Shown here in pieces: positions 12,121 through 23,223 of a stretch of 64,000 nucleotides of DNA. Positions within the stretch are counted from its first letter, which is position 1; every line of letters starts with the position of its first letter. The translations under genes and the position numbers were made by a program. The notes under the pieces are model-generated. The model worked only from the letters and a program-made list of their open reading frames with translations. It had not been told where the DNA came from and did not search any database. This DNA is from Primulina eburnea (taxonomy: Eukaryota; Streptophyta; Magnoliopsida; Lamiales; Gesneriaceae), in contig NC_133105.1 of assembly GCF_022965805.1 (NCBI RefSeq), positions 30,288,277 to 30,352,276 of the forward strand, in the 5' to 3' direction.

Positions 12121-12354
12121 ATCTAATAATCCAACTGATTAGTAAACAAGATATACAACTGTCTCAGCCATCATCTAGTCAGTTACCTCTGATCTAGAAT
12201 CGGTTCTGATTCAGTCAATCACATGCTGAAATTAATCAAATACCAAACAACATGTAATAAGAAAGCAATAATCATGCTAGCACATCATCAAGCAAGGAAG
12301 AAGACTCGATCTACCCCGCTCATTCTATCCTATTTCAGTCTAACGGAACTATCG
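12121..12354 (-). other. E2 leader between PBS and gag
   Basis: About 230 bp of untranslated leader. It contains no recognised gene; packaging signals would be expected here but none can be identified by eye. Confidence 0.5.
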
Positions 12355-12366
12355 GCTCTGATACCA
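12355..12366 (-). other. E2 primer-binding site
   Basis: Minus strand TGGTATCAGAGC, matching the 3' end of initiator tRNA-Met, 5 bp from the 5' LTR. Confidence 0.92.
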
Positions 12367-13064
12367 CCTGTTGTGGGGACCCGGGCTCTAAATCTTTTTC
12401 TTGGGATTAAATGGATTGTTATTCTAAAATGTGGGTCAATTTTTCGCTTTTATATTTAAATCAAAATGTAACTAGACAAGCACAAGTCCTTTATTTAATT
12501 TACAACATACAAACATAAAATCTATGTCCTGTTCCGTATGTCCTCAACTCACCAGTAATAAAATACAGTACATAACAAAAGACAACTACTGGTCCGTCTG
12601 CTAGGCCCGAGATCTCCACGCTAACACGATCATCTCTGTCTCGACCCAAATCCTGCCCCACCTGTTGTTATGCACACATACAGACATAACAACAGCCGGA
12701 AAACCGGTGAGAACACATCCCAGTATAAACATGTGAACATGCATATAAATACTATAAAACATGAAACATGCTGATATGAATGTCATTCATATAAAATCAT
12801 GAAATGCGAGCCTAATCATGTCTAGATGCGACTCGACTAAAACTCTAGGGATCCCGGTGTGAATAAGACGATCTATCACCTACCCTCCCAATCGGGGTGA
12901 CGGTACGTCTTATTCCTTAGACTTCGGCCTGATCTGTATCCACGTCTACAATAGGGGGGTGATCTTCCCCTAAGCTGGGATAGAACCGAACGTCTAGAAG
13001 TCTGCCTGATCTCCAGACTGTCCTATCTTAATGCATGAATACAAAATCTGTAAACAAGCATAAT

Positions 13065-13171
13065 CATCTAATGCAATGTAACATGATCTGTAAACAAAGC
13101 ATAATAAGAATTGAATACAAGTTCTAATAAACATCTAATGCAATGTAACATGATCTGTAAACAAAGCATAA
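13065..13171. repeat. 67-bp tandem repeat in E2 5' LTR
   Basis: One full unit from 13065 and a 40-bp partial unit from 13132; the 3' LTR has one more full unit. Confidence 0.93.
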
Positions 13172-13422
13172 CGAGATTTGCATATAAACAAATCTATAAT
13201 AATACCTATATCAAGATATAAACAATAAAACTCGTATGTGATTTTAGTTGGGAAACTCAAATGTGATCTCATTTGAGTCGTGATTCCCCAAAACAAAGCA
13301 TGTAGTATACCTTCCGTCGTAGAATTGCTGTTACAGTCGTGAAGATGAATCTGCAATAGGAATGATTCTTAACACTTCTAAGAAATGTTTCTAATGCTTT
13401 CAAATCTAACGAAACCTCGCCT

Positions 13423-13432
13423 CTATTTATAG
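13423..13432 (-). promoter_or_regulatory. TATA box of E2 5' LTR
   Basis: Minus strand CTATAAATAG, immediately downstream of the TTCGGACGCTCCGAA cluster at 13440-13700. It is the probable core promoter for the E2 genomic RNA. Confidence 0.72.
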
Positions 13433-13439
13433 ACAATGA

Positions 13440-13700
13440 TCGGAAGATCAGATCCACTTCGGACGCTCCGATCTGACACCCTTCGGACGCTCCGAACTTA
13501 CTTCGTACGTTCCGAATCCTGCATGTCTTCCACGTCTCTAGCCAACTGTCTCGGATGATCCGAACTACGATCGGTCGATCCGAACTATTGCATGCCATCC
13601 ATGTGTCCAGCCACCTGGCTCGGACGCTCCGAACTCCGAACGGACGGTGCGAACTCTGATCGTACGTTCCGATCTCGGTTCGGTCCTTCCGGTCTCACCG
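13440..13700 (-). promoter_or_regulatory. GC-rich dyad cluster in E2 5' LTR U3
   Basis: Same cluster as at 7001-7260, with inverted-repeat words of the type TTCGGACGCTCCGAA and variants (TCGTACGTTCCGA, TCGGATGATCCGA). CpG-rich in an otherwise AT-rich LTR. Confidence 0.55.
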
Positions 13701-14260
13701 AAATATAAATACTCCAATATTCTCGATGCCGGTCAATCTAATTCTCAATAGATATCAACACTATCATATTCTCAATCATAATCCAATACAATACTTCTGT
13801 CTCAACAAGTCATAATCATACTGAAAATCATATATGATATCATTTCTTATTTCTTATGGTTATGTACAATCTTCACAACATATCTATGAATTCGTACATG
13901 TCAATCATTGCTCTGGGCATTACAATAACAATCTATAATCATTGCATAATCATATAAACATAAAAAAAAGTATAGTATATGATTTATTGGGCAACTCAAC
14001 GCGATCCCAATTGAGTTGTTCTTCCCGAATATCACATGAATTATACCTTTATCTTCCCCGTCTGAGGAAGACGAAGTCTCGAAGTACAGTCTGTCCATAT
14101 CCGATGTCCAGTTGTAGCCTGTGTTGATAGGAACACAGTACTGAAGTCGGATTCAAAATCAGACGGGCGGATTTCTCACAAAAGGCGTAAGGATTTCCTA
14201 GAACTATCCCCAGACCCTTTTCTCGATTTCTTTCGTTTTTCCTTTCTGAAGGATTAGCAT

Positions 14261-14262
<2 letters not shown>

Positions 14263-14293
<31 letters not shown>
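14263..14293. repeat. (TA)n microsatellite in LTR-X
   Basis: About 30 bp of alternating TA, about 50 bp downstream (element orientation) of the GC-rich dyads at 14340-14525. It is at the same relative place as the (TA)n tract of the E1 LTR, so it may act as, or have grown from, the TATA box. Confidence 0.7.
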
Positions 14294-14294
<1 letters not shown>

Positions 14295-14339
14295 TCGAAA
14301 CATGCAAGAAGGCAAGTGGCGAAATCTCGTTTTGCATGA

Positions 14340-14525
14340 TTCGCGCTCGAGCGGTCAATCTTTACCGCTCGAGCGCGGAGCCTTCTGTCCAAGCCTCGGC
14401 GATTTACACACTGGCGCTCGAGCGGTAACTTTCTGCCGCTCGAGCGCCAGACATTCTGTCCGAACAATACTTTGCGATGCATTGGCGCTCGGGCGGTGCT
14501 TTTCTACCGCTCGAGCGCCGAGGGT
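14340..14525 (-). promoter_or_regulatory. GC-rich hairpin cluster in LTR-X
   Basis: Three long inverted repeats about 70 bp apart, each with arms of the type GCGCTCGAGCGGT / ACCGCTCGAGCGC around a short T-rich loop (near 14343, 14414 and 14484). The arms themselves contain the palindrome GCTCGAGC. Confidence 0.6.
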
Positions 14526-14726
14526 TCTGTCCACTTCCTTGGTTAATCATGCAACGACGCTCGGTCTCGGCATAACGGTTCATTTGAGTTCTTACAACCT
14601 TAATCATGCCAATTAATCAACGTCTGATTATAATAATTAAATTTCGGGCATTACATCTCTCGAGCTTTTGCTGTTAAGGAATGGAAAATACTGAAGAAAT
14701 GGTTTAGAAACTCGATGCTTATCTTC

Positions 14727-14736
14727 TTATATATTA
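14727..14736 (-). promoter_or_regulatory. TATA-like element of E3 3' LTR
   Basis: Minus strand TAATATATAA, about 2-3 bp downstream of the first GC-rich hairpin. Its counterpart is at 29288-29297. Confidence 0.5.
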
Positions 14737-14737
14737 G

Positions 14738-14922
14738 GCGGCGCTCGGGCGGTAGTTTTCTACCGCTCGAGCGCGGAATGTTCGGTCCAAAAGGTCAAAT
14801 TTTGGTGCACTGGCGCTCGGGCGGTCATTTTCTACCGCTCGAGCGCCATATGTTCTGTAAATTTCGTGAACCATTAGTGTACCGGCGCTCGGGCGGTAGA
14901 ATCTTACCGCTCGGGCGCCACT
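14738..14922 (-). promoter_or_regulatory. Three GC-rich hairpins in E3 3' LTR U3
   Basis: Three inverted repeats, each with arms like GGCGCTCGGGCGGTAG / CTACCGCTCGAGCGC around a 4-7 nt loop, near 14738, 14812 and 14883. They lie directly upstream of the TATA-like element. Stem arms of about 14-16 bp could form cruciforms or bind a dimeric factor; function is inferred. Confidence 0.6.
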
Positions 14923-15515
14923 TGTTCTGCCTCTGCGCACTACTTCGTCAACGATCGCTCCAGAAACGTCTCTTCCGTTCATAATCTGGAAAAGTGGTAA
15001 ACTAGGAAGTTGTAGCTCTATGTCTTGGCTTGAATCTCCCACTAGTTTCAGGTCATTTGGAGGTCTGAGTAAAAATTTATGCTCATTCTCCCAACATGTG
15101 TCATTGTAGGAGTGACGATACACACAACTCACTTCGGGGCGTTTTTGGCTTGTCTTCCATAATGATTTGGAAAAAACCCAAAACGTGAAAGTTGTAGCAT
15201 TATATCTTAGCTTTCTAAGGGTTAAGGCCTCACACAATTTGGATCAATATTCAAATCATTATGCTCAAACCCGTACGAACTACCATATTTACATCTCATT
15301 TCCTACCAACTTCGTAACACTATTTCTATGTACACATCTTACCATCACTATTTTGACATTTATTCATTCTCAATGCACCATAAACAATATAACAGTCATG
15401 TTCAATCTCAATATTGATACTTCAATCATCACGTGAAATCTAATAAGGTAATTAACTACAAAATAAACGACATAAACGTGTTACTAATCATTTGTACGAG
15501 TAACCGAGCATTACA

Positions 15516-15530
15516 ATTCTCCCCTCCTTC
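15516..15530 (-). other. E3 polypurine tract
   Basis: Minus strand GAAGGAGGGGAGAAT directly before the LTR start TGTAATGC. Confidence 0.85.
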
Positions 15531-16737
15531 AAAGAATTTCGTCCTCGAAATTTGACGTACCATATAGTTCGGGATATCTCTGTTGAATCTCGTCTTCTCG
15601 CTCCCAAGTTGCTTCTTCGATTGCATGATTTCGCCATAACAGTTTCACCAAGGGTATTTCCTTGCCTCGTAATACTTTTGATTTCCTATCGAGGATTTGG
15701 ACTGGTCGTTCTTCATACGAGAGATTCGATGCAAGCTCCAATGGTTCGTAATGAAGAACGTGAGAAGGATTGGCCAAATACTTTCGTAGCAGGGAAACGT
15801 GAAAAACATTGTGAACATTTGACAAGTTCGGAGGTAAAGCAACTCGGTAGGCTCTGTCTCCTATTCTTTCCAAGATTTCAAATGGACCGATATATCTTGG
15901 ACTCAATTTTCCCTTCTTACCAAAACGCAAAATGCCCTTCAATGGTGATATCTTTACAAATACATGGTCACCACCTTGAAATTCCAATCGACGACGTCGC
16001 ACATCAGCATAGCTTTTCTGTCGACTCTGGGCAGTGTGCATTCTTTCTCTGATCTTGGTTACCAATTCAGCTGTCTGTTGTACCAATTCAGGGCCTAACA
16101 ATTTCCTTTCTCCTATTTCATCCCAATGTACTGGAGATCGACATTTTCTACCATATAATGCAGTATATGGTGCCATTCCAATGCTTGACTGATAGCTATT
16201 GTTATATGTAAACTCAGCCAACGGTAGTTTACTATCCCAACTACCTGGGAAGTCAACAGTACATGCCCTCAACATATCTTCTAAGATCTGATTCACTCGT
16301 TCTGATTGTCCATCAGTTTGAGGGTGGAATGCTGTGCTGAATGACAATCGAGTTCCCATAGCATGATGCAAGCTTTTCCAAAATGCAGATGTAAATTTTT
16401 GATCTCTATCTGATACAATGGACACTGGGATACCATGAAGCCTCACTATCTCCTTGATGTATTCTTCAGCATATTGATTCATCGTGTATGTGGTCTTCAC
16501 CGGAAGAAAGTGAGCTGATTTTGTAAGTCGATCCACAATAACCCATATAGCATTGAATCCTCTTTGTGTTCTTGGCAAACCAAGGATGAAATCCATTGTA
16601 ATATGCTCCCATTTCCATTCAGGAATGGGTAGTGGTTTCAGAAGTCCTGCTGGTATTTGATGTTCAATTTTGACCTGTTGACAAGTTAGACATTGTGCAA
16701 CAAATTGAGCAATGTCCTTTTCATACCTGGCCACCAA
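15529..16737 (-). pseudogene. pol: E3 integrase and chromodomain
   Basis: 402 residues covering most of integrase: the CLTCQQVK half of the zinc region, then the catalytic core with D, D, E in [22 protein letters not shown] and [13 protein letters not shown], the GPY/F module (RYIGPFEILERIGDRAYRV) and a chromodomain-like tail (RPVQILDRKSKVLRGKEI ... EEATWEREDEI). It is out of frame with the preceding pol because of a -1 shift near 16720: the upstream frame reads FWWPGMKRT where this frame carries KDIAQF. The catalytic residues are still present, so the block itself is well preserved, but it cannot be made as part of an intact polyprotein. Confidence 0.88.
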
Positions 16738-16904
16738 AATAATGGTTTCAAATCCTTGTACATTTTTGTGCCTCCTGGATGGATCGAATAGGGAGTAGCA
16801 TGAGCATCAATAAGAATTTCGGTTCTGGTCGTTCCTTGTTTTGGTACACACAGTCTCCCTCGATATGTACATATTCCTTTCTCATCCAATTCAAAGTTCA
16901 AATT
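16686..16904 (-). pseudogene. pol: E3 pol, N-terminal integrase piece between two lesions
   Basis: Same frame as the RT-RNase H segment upstream, after an in-frame TGA at 16905-16907. It reads GRLCVPKQGTTRTEILIDAH and SIHPGGTKMYKDL, the start of the integrase zinc region, then goes out of frame near 16720 by a 1-bp loss. The stop sits where TGG would fit the alignment. Confidence 0.8.
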
Positions 16905-19312
16905 TCATTTTTCTTCATCTCGCTGCCTCAATTGTTGTAATTCATTATCTGTGTTTTGTTCGACCTTAATCCTGTCTGCAAGCGTTGGTCGAACCATAAG
17001 AGATGATAGATGAATTGCAGCTCCCTTTGGAATAACATTAAGTTTCAAGTTCTCCAAATCCCATAGGATTTGTTCTTGTACTTGCATTGCAGCAATAGAA
17101 CTGGACTTTCGACTTAACGCATCTGCAACAACATTGGCTTTGCCTGGATGATAATTAATAACACAATCGTAATCCTTCACTAATTCCAACCAACGTCGTT
17201 GTCTCATATTCAGTTCTTTTTGCGTGAATAAATATTTTAGACTCTTGTGGTCCGTATAAATTTCACATCGTTCGCCATACAGATAATGGCGCCATATTTT
17301 CAATGCAAATACCACTGCTGCCAGTTCTAAATCATGTGTGGGATAGTTCTTTGCATATTCCTTTAATTGCCTTGAAGCGTAAGCAATCACCTTCCCGTGT
17401 TGCATCAAGGCTGCTCCTAAACCTTGTTTCGAAGCATCACTATATACTACAAAATCTCCGGATCCTTCTGGAATAGCAAGGACCGGTGCTGAAGTCAATT
17501 TTACCTTTAACTCTTGGAAACTGCGATCACATGCTTCATCCCATACAAATTTCACATTCTTTCGAGTTAAAGCAGTCAAAGGCAATGCTATCTTAGAAAA
17601 TCCCGCTATAAACCGACGGTAATAACCAGCTAGCCCAAGAAAACTACGTACCTCGGTAACAGTGGTAGGTCGTAGCCAGTTATTAACAGCTTCAATCTTA
17701 GTTGGATCCACTGATATGCCTTCTTTTGAAATGATATGACCCAAGAATGCTACTTGTTCAAGCCAAAATTCACATTTCTTCCATTTGGCATATAAATGTT
17801 TATCCTTCAAAGTCTGCAAAACTAATTGCAAATGTTCTCGATGCTCCTCTACAGTTCGTGAGTAGATTAAAATATCATCTATAAACACAATCACGAACTT
17901 GTCTAGGAATGGCTTGAAAATTCTGTTCATTAGATCCATAAATGCAGCTGGTGCATTTGTTAGTCCAAATGGCATTACAAGAAATTCATAATGCCCGTAC
18001 CTGGTTCGGAAGGCAGTCTTAGAAATATCATCTGACTTCACTTTTAATTGATGATAGCCTAATCGTAAATCAATCTTCGAAAAGATAGCAGCTCCTTGTA
18101 GTTGATCAAACAAATCATCAATTCTAGGGAGTGGATACTTATTTTTGATTGTCACTTTGTTCAACTCCCGATAATCAATGCATAGACGAAGGGTACCGTC
18201 TTTCTTTTTCACAAACAAAACAGGTGCACCCCACGGTGAAAAGCTCGGTCTGATAAACCCTTTATCAAGCAACTCCTGTAACTGTTCTTTCAGTTCTTTC
18301 ATTTCTGTAGGAGCTAATCGATAAGGAGCTTTGGAGATCGGATGAGTTCCTGTCACAACATCAATTACAAATTCGATCTCTCTATCTGGGGGAAAGCCTG
18401 TTACATCATCAGGAAATACTTCTGGAAATTCACAAACGACATCTGTATCTTTTAGTTCACGAACATGTGGATCACTAGTTAACACATATGCTAAATATCC
18501 TTGACACCCCTTCTGTAGTAATTTACAAGCCTTCATACAAGAGATTATCCGAAGAGGTAAGGATATACCTGCACTTGCTACAGTGAATGGTTCAGCTCCT
18601 ACTGGTGCAAACTTGATCATCTTTATGCCACAGTCAATATTAACTCTGTACTTCGAGAGCCAATCCATTCCCAATATCACATCAAAATCGTTCATTTTCA
18701 AAACAATCAATTCAGCATACATCTGATGACCTTGGACATATATTGGACATCCTCGCACAATCTGATTTCTCCGTAATTCTTGCCTGGAAGGTAAGGCTAT
18801 GGCGAGTTGTGTCTCTGTTGTACTTGGTGTAATGCCCAGTCTCTTTACAAACGATTCCGAAATAAAAGAATGCGTGGCTCCTGAATCTAGTAAAACAATA
18901 GCAGTAATACCAGAAATCAAGAACAAACCGGTGATCATCGATGTATCAGCATCCACTTCTTCTTTGGTCATGGAGAAAAGGCGTCCCTGTACTTTCTCTG
19001 AACTTCCTGGACAATTCTTGGCGAGATGTCCTGGCTTCTTACGACGATAACAGACATTAGAACCTTGCATACATTCCCCGCCATGAAGTTTGCCACATTT
19101 AGGACAAGGTGGTCTGTCCTGTTCTTTACGTGGAGGGGGACCCTTGCCACGGGGTTCCTCTGGTCGAGCACCTTTGCTATCGATCTTTTTGCCTTGTCCT
19201 GTTCCTTGGCTCTTCTGAAAGTACTGCTGCCTTCGTTGTTGCCTGTCCCTGTCAATGTCATGTTCATCTTGTTCTGCCATAAGTGCTCTTTCTACTATCT
19301 CCCCATACGTAG
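16905..19312 (-). pseudogene. gag-pol: E3 gag C-terminus, protease, RT, RNase H
   Basis: The reading frame enters from the gag part cut by E4 ([18 protein letters not shown] just inside the TSD). The first knuckle ([12 protein letters not shown]) is followed by a second in which [14 protein letters not shown] has Arg for the second Cys. The protease has [13 protein letters not shown] and [12 protein letters not shown] has [49 protein letters not shown] and FIDDILIYS. RNase H has [33 protein letters not shown] and [11 protein letters not shown]. It is 791 residues long from the internal Met at 19280, ending at the TGA at 16905. This is a well-preserved enzyme region in a broken element. Confidence 0.88.
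19308..19312. repeat. E4 target-site duplication, left
   Basis: CGTAG, repeated at 27148-27152. The duplicated bases are part of the E3 gag codons, and removing E4 restores collinearity with gag homologues (MSKVAT then YGEIVERAL). Confidence 0.95.
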
Positions 19313-20933
19313 TGTAATAGCCGAGCCTGGTGTACGGTACGGTTTAAGCTTTATTGTGTTAATTGGGTTATGTGATTAGATGATTATAGTTGTGTTTTGG
19401 GCTATAGTATTATTGGTTATTATTTATTTGAGGTGTTAGTTGGTGTTGATTGTTCGTTTCAGCGTTTCGAATCGATTTTAGTTGTTTTGTTACTGTTCAT
19501 TGCCGTGAGTAGAGTGCACCCGCGCTCTTAGATGAGTGCCCCCGCGGTGTACTATTCATGATTTTGGATTTGGAGGGCCGTGGCATCACCGCACCCGCGG
19601 CAGTGCAAGGACCGCACCCGCGGTGAGACCGCACCCGCGGTATTTGTAGCACCGCACCCGCGGTGTTTGTGCATGGGATTTATTTTGGTTGGCCGTGAGC
19701 TTAGCGCACCCGCGGTGCTTGTGTGACCGCACCCGCGGTGTAAGTATGGGCGAGATTTTAAGTCACTTTTTGGGAGTTGTTGGCCATACCTACCTTATCT
19801 TCTTCCTTCCATTTCCGATTTTCTCTCATTTCTCTAGGGTTTTCATCCATTTCAATTGCTTCCTACCTTTGATTCTTGGCTTTGTTTCGATTTCCGACTT
19901 GAGATCGACGTTCTCCGTGGTATAAGGAAGCTTAGGTAAGTTTTTGGTGCAATTCTAATGAGGTTTCGAGTTAAGGGTTATTTTGGATTTGATGTTTTGA
20001 TGGTTCTATGGATTATTTAGCATGGACTCTTGGATTTAGTCTTGATATTGGTGTTATTTATGGATTATTGTTGTAGGTGGTGTACCAAGAGTATAGTTGG
20101 AGGTGTTCTATTGGTTTGTAAGTGGAATTTCATCCTTTTTGCTCACATGATATTATATGTATTGTGTTTTAAAGGTTTCAAAGTGTTATTCCCTTCCATT
20201 GATCCATTGTTATGTATTGATTTCATTGATTATCTATTGGAGGCATTGATGTCTCACTATTGTTAAAAAAAAGGGAATACAAGAGATATTATGAGATTGC
20301 GAAACGACGACCTTAAATGCTATTGAGAATTCAAATGTTTTATTGGATTGATTAATCATAGCCATAGCATTGCATGCAATTAGATGATCATCGACCATAG
20401 GCTTTTATCCCCTCACAGTTATCGATTTATATCGATGGGATATTGGCAACCACAGTCACAGATACTATTGATATCAATCCAACCATAGAAAAGAGAAATA
20501 CCATCGTTTTGCTATCTATTGCCATTGCTATTGCTACAGTTATTGCTACGTTATTCATGTTTCAGAGTCGATGGTATTTATGATTTAAAAGCCATGTTTT
20601 ACAGAATATACTATGTATCATTGCTATGTAAGAGTTCCACTTGCTGAGATTTATTCTCATTTCAGTTATTTCATGTGATGCAGATAAGAGCGACGGACCG
20701 GGACGTTGACTGTGGATGGGGGTCATATGCATACGAAGATTGGAAGGATGATTATTTTGTATCATTTTGTAACATGATCACACTAATGATATTTTGTATT
20801 TTGTTATGTCATTGGAATGATCATGTTGTTATTTTGTAAACACTTTTATAAAATGTATTTTGAAACTCCTTCCGTTTGAAAGAAAATTTTTAAATTCCGC
20901 TGTATTTTAATTGTAACGGGTCAGGGTGTCACA
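19313..20933 (+). repeat. E4 5' LTR (1621 bp)
   Basis: TGTAATAGCCGAGCC to GGTCAGGGTGTCACA. It contains the ACCGCACCCGCGGT cluster (19515-19742) followed by a pyrimidine-rich stretch. It would drive rightward transcription of E4. Confidence 0.96.
19515..19742 (+). promoter_or_regulatory. ACCGC-ACCC-GCGGT dyad cluster, E4 5' LTR U3
   Basis: Several copies of the 14-bp word ACCGCACCCGCGGT (arms ACCGC/GCGGT, loop ACCC) and close variants, about 200-430 bp into the LTR. The same word recurs in E5, E6, E7 and in the unrelated-looking U3 at 63510-63860. Confidence 0.6.
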
Positions 20934-20938
20934 TTTAG

Positions 20939-20950
20939 TGGTATCAGAGC
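20939..20950 (+). other. E4 primer-binding site
   Basis: TGGTATCAGAGC, 5 bp after the LTR end, complementary to the initiator tRNA-Met 3' end. Confidence 0.93.
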
Positions 20951-21066
20951 GGTGTTCTTCGGACCAATGCATATGACTTCGTCTACTTTCAACTGTCCGG
21001 GTATGTTTTCTTGCATCTATCCATTGTTATATATATTGATTGGTGTCTTGTGAGCAATTGTAGAGT

Positions 21067-23223
21067 ATGCCTCCTAAGCGTAAGGCGACAGAGGGTGAGG
21101 ATAGTTCTTCCTCGAGAGTTGTCGACGAGTTCGGCAAGTTGCTTAAGGAGCAGGCTAAGGTGCATAGCGATCAGATTCAACAGTTGCTCCGATTGCAAGG
21201 AGCAGGACAGGGTCGAGGCCAAGTGAGAGGTCCAGTTGCTCAGGCTGTTGGCACTGATGCCGTCTTTTCTGCTTTTAAGAGAATGGATCCACCGGATTTC
21301 GCAGGTAGCACCGATCCTCTAGTTGCTGTCGAGTGGGTCAAGGCGCTTGAAGCTATCTTCGATCATCTCCAGTATGAGGACAAAGACAGGATTAGTTGTG
21401 CCATTTTCATGTTGGTTAAGGCTGCCCGCATTTGGTGGAATGCGACGAAAGTTGGAGTTGATGTTGCGACACTGAAGTGGTCAGAGTTCACTGACTTGTT
21501 CTACGACAAGTATTTCCCCGACGCACTTCGAGCGAGGAAGGTTACGGAGTTCTTGGAACTTCGACAGGGGAGCTTGGATGTTGGCCAGTATATCCTGAAG
21601 TTTGAGGAAGGTTGCCTATTTGCTCCGTATATTGCTTCGAACGACAAGGACAAGGGCGCTCATTTCATTCGAGGCCTTAGAGCGGAGATTCGCCGTGATA
21701 TCAACATGTCTAAAGCTGTTACTTTCAAGGAGATTGTGTCCAAAGCATTGTTGGCCGAGCAAGACGAGAAGGACATCGCCAGGGAGAGGCAGGAGAGAAA
21801 CCAGGCCATTGCTCAGAGAGGCCAGGGTTCGAATCAGAGGGGCAGGGATCGTTTCAAGGGCAAGGGCAAGATGGAGCCGAGTTCTAGACCACCGCCAGTT
21901 CCATTTGATCCCGAGAAGCCACTGTGTCCAAAGTGTGGTAAGCATCATCGAGGAGAGTGCAGATTGGGCACTCATACTTGTTTTCGTTGTGGCGCGGCGG
22001 GCCACGTTGCTAGGAATTGCCCGAGGGGAGATAGCCAAGGGAAGGTGCAGGGTCGTATCTTTGCGATGACCAAGGAAGGTATTAATCGTGATTCTTCATT
22101 GATCTCTAGTACTATTTTGATTTCAGGCAGAGTAGCTACTACTTTGATTGATACTGGTGCTACTCATTCTTTTATGTCTGAATTATTTTTGAGATCTTTG
22201 GGTATAATTCCTTCTGTTCTTCCCCTCCAGCTTAATGTTGTTTTACCTTCGGGGGATGTCTTGTGCCAGACATCAATTGTCTTTGCGTGCCCTGTTCGTA
22301 TTGAGGAGCGAGTTGTATTCGCTGATTTGATTGTTATCCCTATGGTTGCCTTCGATGTTATTCTTGGCATGGATTGGCTTTCGACTTACCGTGCAGTTAT
22401 CGATTGTGTTGCTAAGAAGGTGACTTTTGCAGATGATGGCCAGGGAGGAGCGCTCGCCAGCACAGGTACTTCGCTGGTCCTTCCTTTTATTTCTTGCTTT
22501 GAGGCTGAGAGATTGTTGTGTAGAGGTTGCGATGGGTTTCTTGCTTCTATTGTGGATGTTGATAGATTGATTAAGTTGAATGTAGATGATATTGATGTGG
22601 TGAGGGAGTTTGCTGATGTGTTTGAGGATGATGTTCCGGGTTTGCCGCCGGATAGAGATGTTGAGTTTGTGATTGATTTAGCTCCAGGTACGGTTCCTAT
22701 TTCTAAGGCTCCATACCGGATGGCCCCTACCGAGATGAAGGAGTTGAAGACTCAGTTGCAGGATCTTTTAGACAAGGGCTTTATTCGTCCGAGTTCTTCG
22801 CCTTGGGGAGCTCCGGTTCTATTTGTCAAGAAGAAGGATGGTTCTCTGCGACTGTGTATCGACTACAGGGAGCTTAACAAAGTAACTGTCAAGAACAAGT
22901 ATCCGTTGCCACGGATAGATGATTTGTTTGATCAGCTCCATGGTGCTACTGTGTTCTCGAAGATTGATCTTCGGTCTGGCTACTATCAGTTGAAGGTTAG
23001 GGAGTCTGATATCCCTAAGACAGCTTTCCGGACCAGGTACGGTCACTATGAGTTTCTTGTCATGTCTTTTGGTTTGACCAATGCCCCTTCAGTCTTCATG
23101 GATCTGATGAACCGTGTGTTCAAGCCTTATCTGGATAGCTTCGTCATTGTCTTCATTGACGATATCTTGATCTATTCCAGGACCAGAGAGCTTCATGCCG
23201 AGCATCTCAGAGTTGTCCTTTAG
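21067..23223 (+). CDS. gag-pol: E4 gag-protease-RT (ends at a premature TAG)
   Basis: 718 residues from the ATG at 21067 ([12 protein letters not shown]), the first ATG in the conserved gag context shared with E6 and E7. Gag domain at about 70-230 ([38 protein letters not shown]); a basic Gly/Arg-rich stretch; knuckles near 287-318 ([26 protein letters not shown]); protease near 355-470 ([23 protein letters not shown]); RT from about 555 ([44 protein letters not shown]). It ends at TAG (23221-23223), where E6 and E7 have CAG, and the frame continues directly into 23224-25485. One C-to-T change therefore separates RT from RNase H and integrase. Confidence 0.93.
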   Translation: MPPKRKATEGEDSSSSRVVDEFGKLLKEQAKVHSDQIQQLLRLQGAGQGRGQVRGPVAQAVGTDAVFSAFKRMDPPDFAGSTDPLVAVEWVKALEAIFDHLQYEDKDRISCAIFMLVKAARIWWNATKVGVDVATLKWSEFTDLFYDKYFPDALRARKVTEFLELRQGSLDVGQYILKFEEGCLFAPYIASNDKDKGAHFIRGLRAEIRRDINMSKAVTFKEIVSKALLAEQDEKDIARERQERNQAIAQRGQGSNQRGRDRFKGKGKMEPSSRPPPVPFDPEKPLCPKCGKHHRGECRLGTHTCFRCGAAGHVARNCPRGDSQGKVQGRIFAMTKEGINRDSSLISSTILISGRVATTLIDTGATHSFMSELFLRSLGIIPSVLPLQLNVVLPSGDVLCQTSIVFACPVRIEERVVFADLIVIPMVAFDVILGMDWLSTYRAVIDCVAKKVTFADDGQGGALASTGTSLVLPFISCFEAERLLCRGCDGFLASIVDVDRLIKLNVDDIDVVREFADVFEDDVPGLPPDRDVEFVIDLAPGTVPISKAPYRMAPTEMKELKTQLQDLLDKGFIRPSSSPWGAPVLFVKKKDGSLRLCIDYRELNKVTVKNKYPLPRIDDLFDQLHGATVFSKIDLRSGYYQLKVRESDIPKTAFRTRYGHYEFLVMSFGLTNAPSVFMDLMNRVFKPYLDSFVIVFIDDILIYSRTRELHAEHLRVVL

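Larger units (their letters stand above)
5868..13924 (-). mobile_element. E2: complete young Ty3/gypsy element, Tekay-like
   Basis: Two nearly identical LTRs (5868-7486 and 12372-13924), a polypurine tract next to the 3' LTR, an initiator-tRNA PBS next to the 5' LTR, and one gag-pol frame on the minus strand broken by a single stop. The TSD is ATAAC at both ends (5863-5867 and 13925-13929). By eye the LTRs differ by about two substitutions, a 1-bp indel and one copy of a 67-bp tandem unit, which implies recent insertion. The target was LTR-X. It is the best preserved minus-strand element here. Confidence 0.95.
12372..13924 (-). repeat. E2 5' LTR (1553 bp)
   Basis: Near-identical to 5868-7486 except for one fewer 67-bp unit, one extra T (CCTTAGACTTC versus CCTAGACTTC) and about two substitutions seen by eye. 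The TATA box is at 13423-13432 and the dyad cluster at about 13440-13700. As the 5' LTR it would drive transcription leftward. Confidence 0.95.
13930..14655 (-). repeat. LTR-X, right fragment
   Basis: Continues LTR-X after the E2 insertion (the ATAAC duplication precedes it) and ends TTTCGGGCATTACA at 14655. The next bases, TCTCT (14656-14660), would be its TSD inside the E3 3' LTR; the unbroken site is seen in the E3 5' LTR at 29217-29221. It is related to the E1 LTR and to the solo LTR at 39820. Confidence 0.82.
14656..15515 (-). repeat. E3 3' LTR, right 860 bp
   Basis: Collinear with 29217-30076 of the E3 5' LTR with no net length change. It is cut at its left by LTR-X and ends CGAGCATTACA, next to the polypurine tract at 15516. 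Confidence 0.92.

Noticed and set aside
14263..14293. (TA)n tract as an AT-rich origin or terminator
   Set aside because: It is a simple microsatellite inside an LTR at the TATA position; nothing else supports an origin or terminator.
14738..14922. GC-rich hairpins as separate MITE insertions
   Set aside because: They are present at the same place in both LTRs of E3, with no TSDs of their own, so they are part of the LTR.
20939..20950. Repeated TGGTATCAGAGC as tRNA gene fragments
   Set aside because: Each occurrence sits 5-7 bp inside an LTR in element orientation, so these are primer-binding sites.
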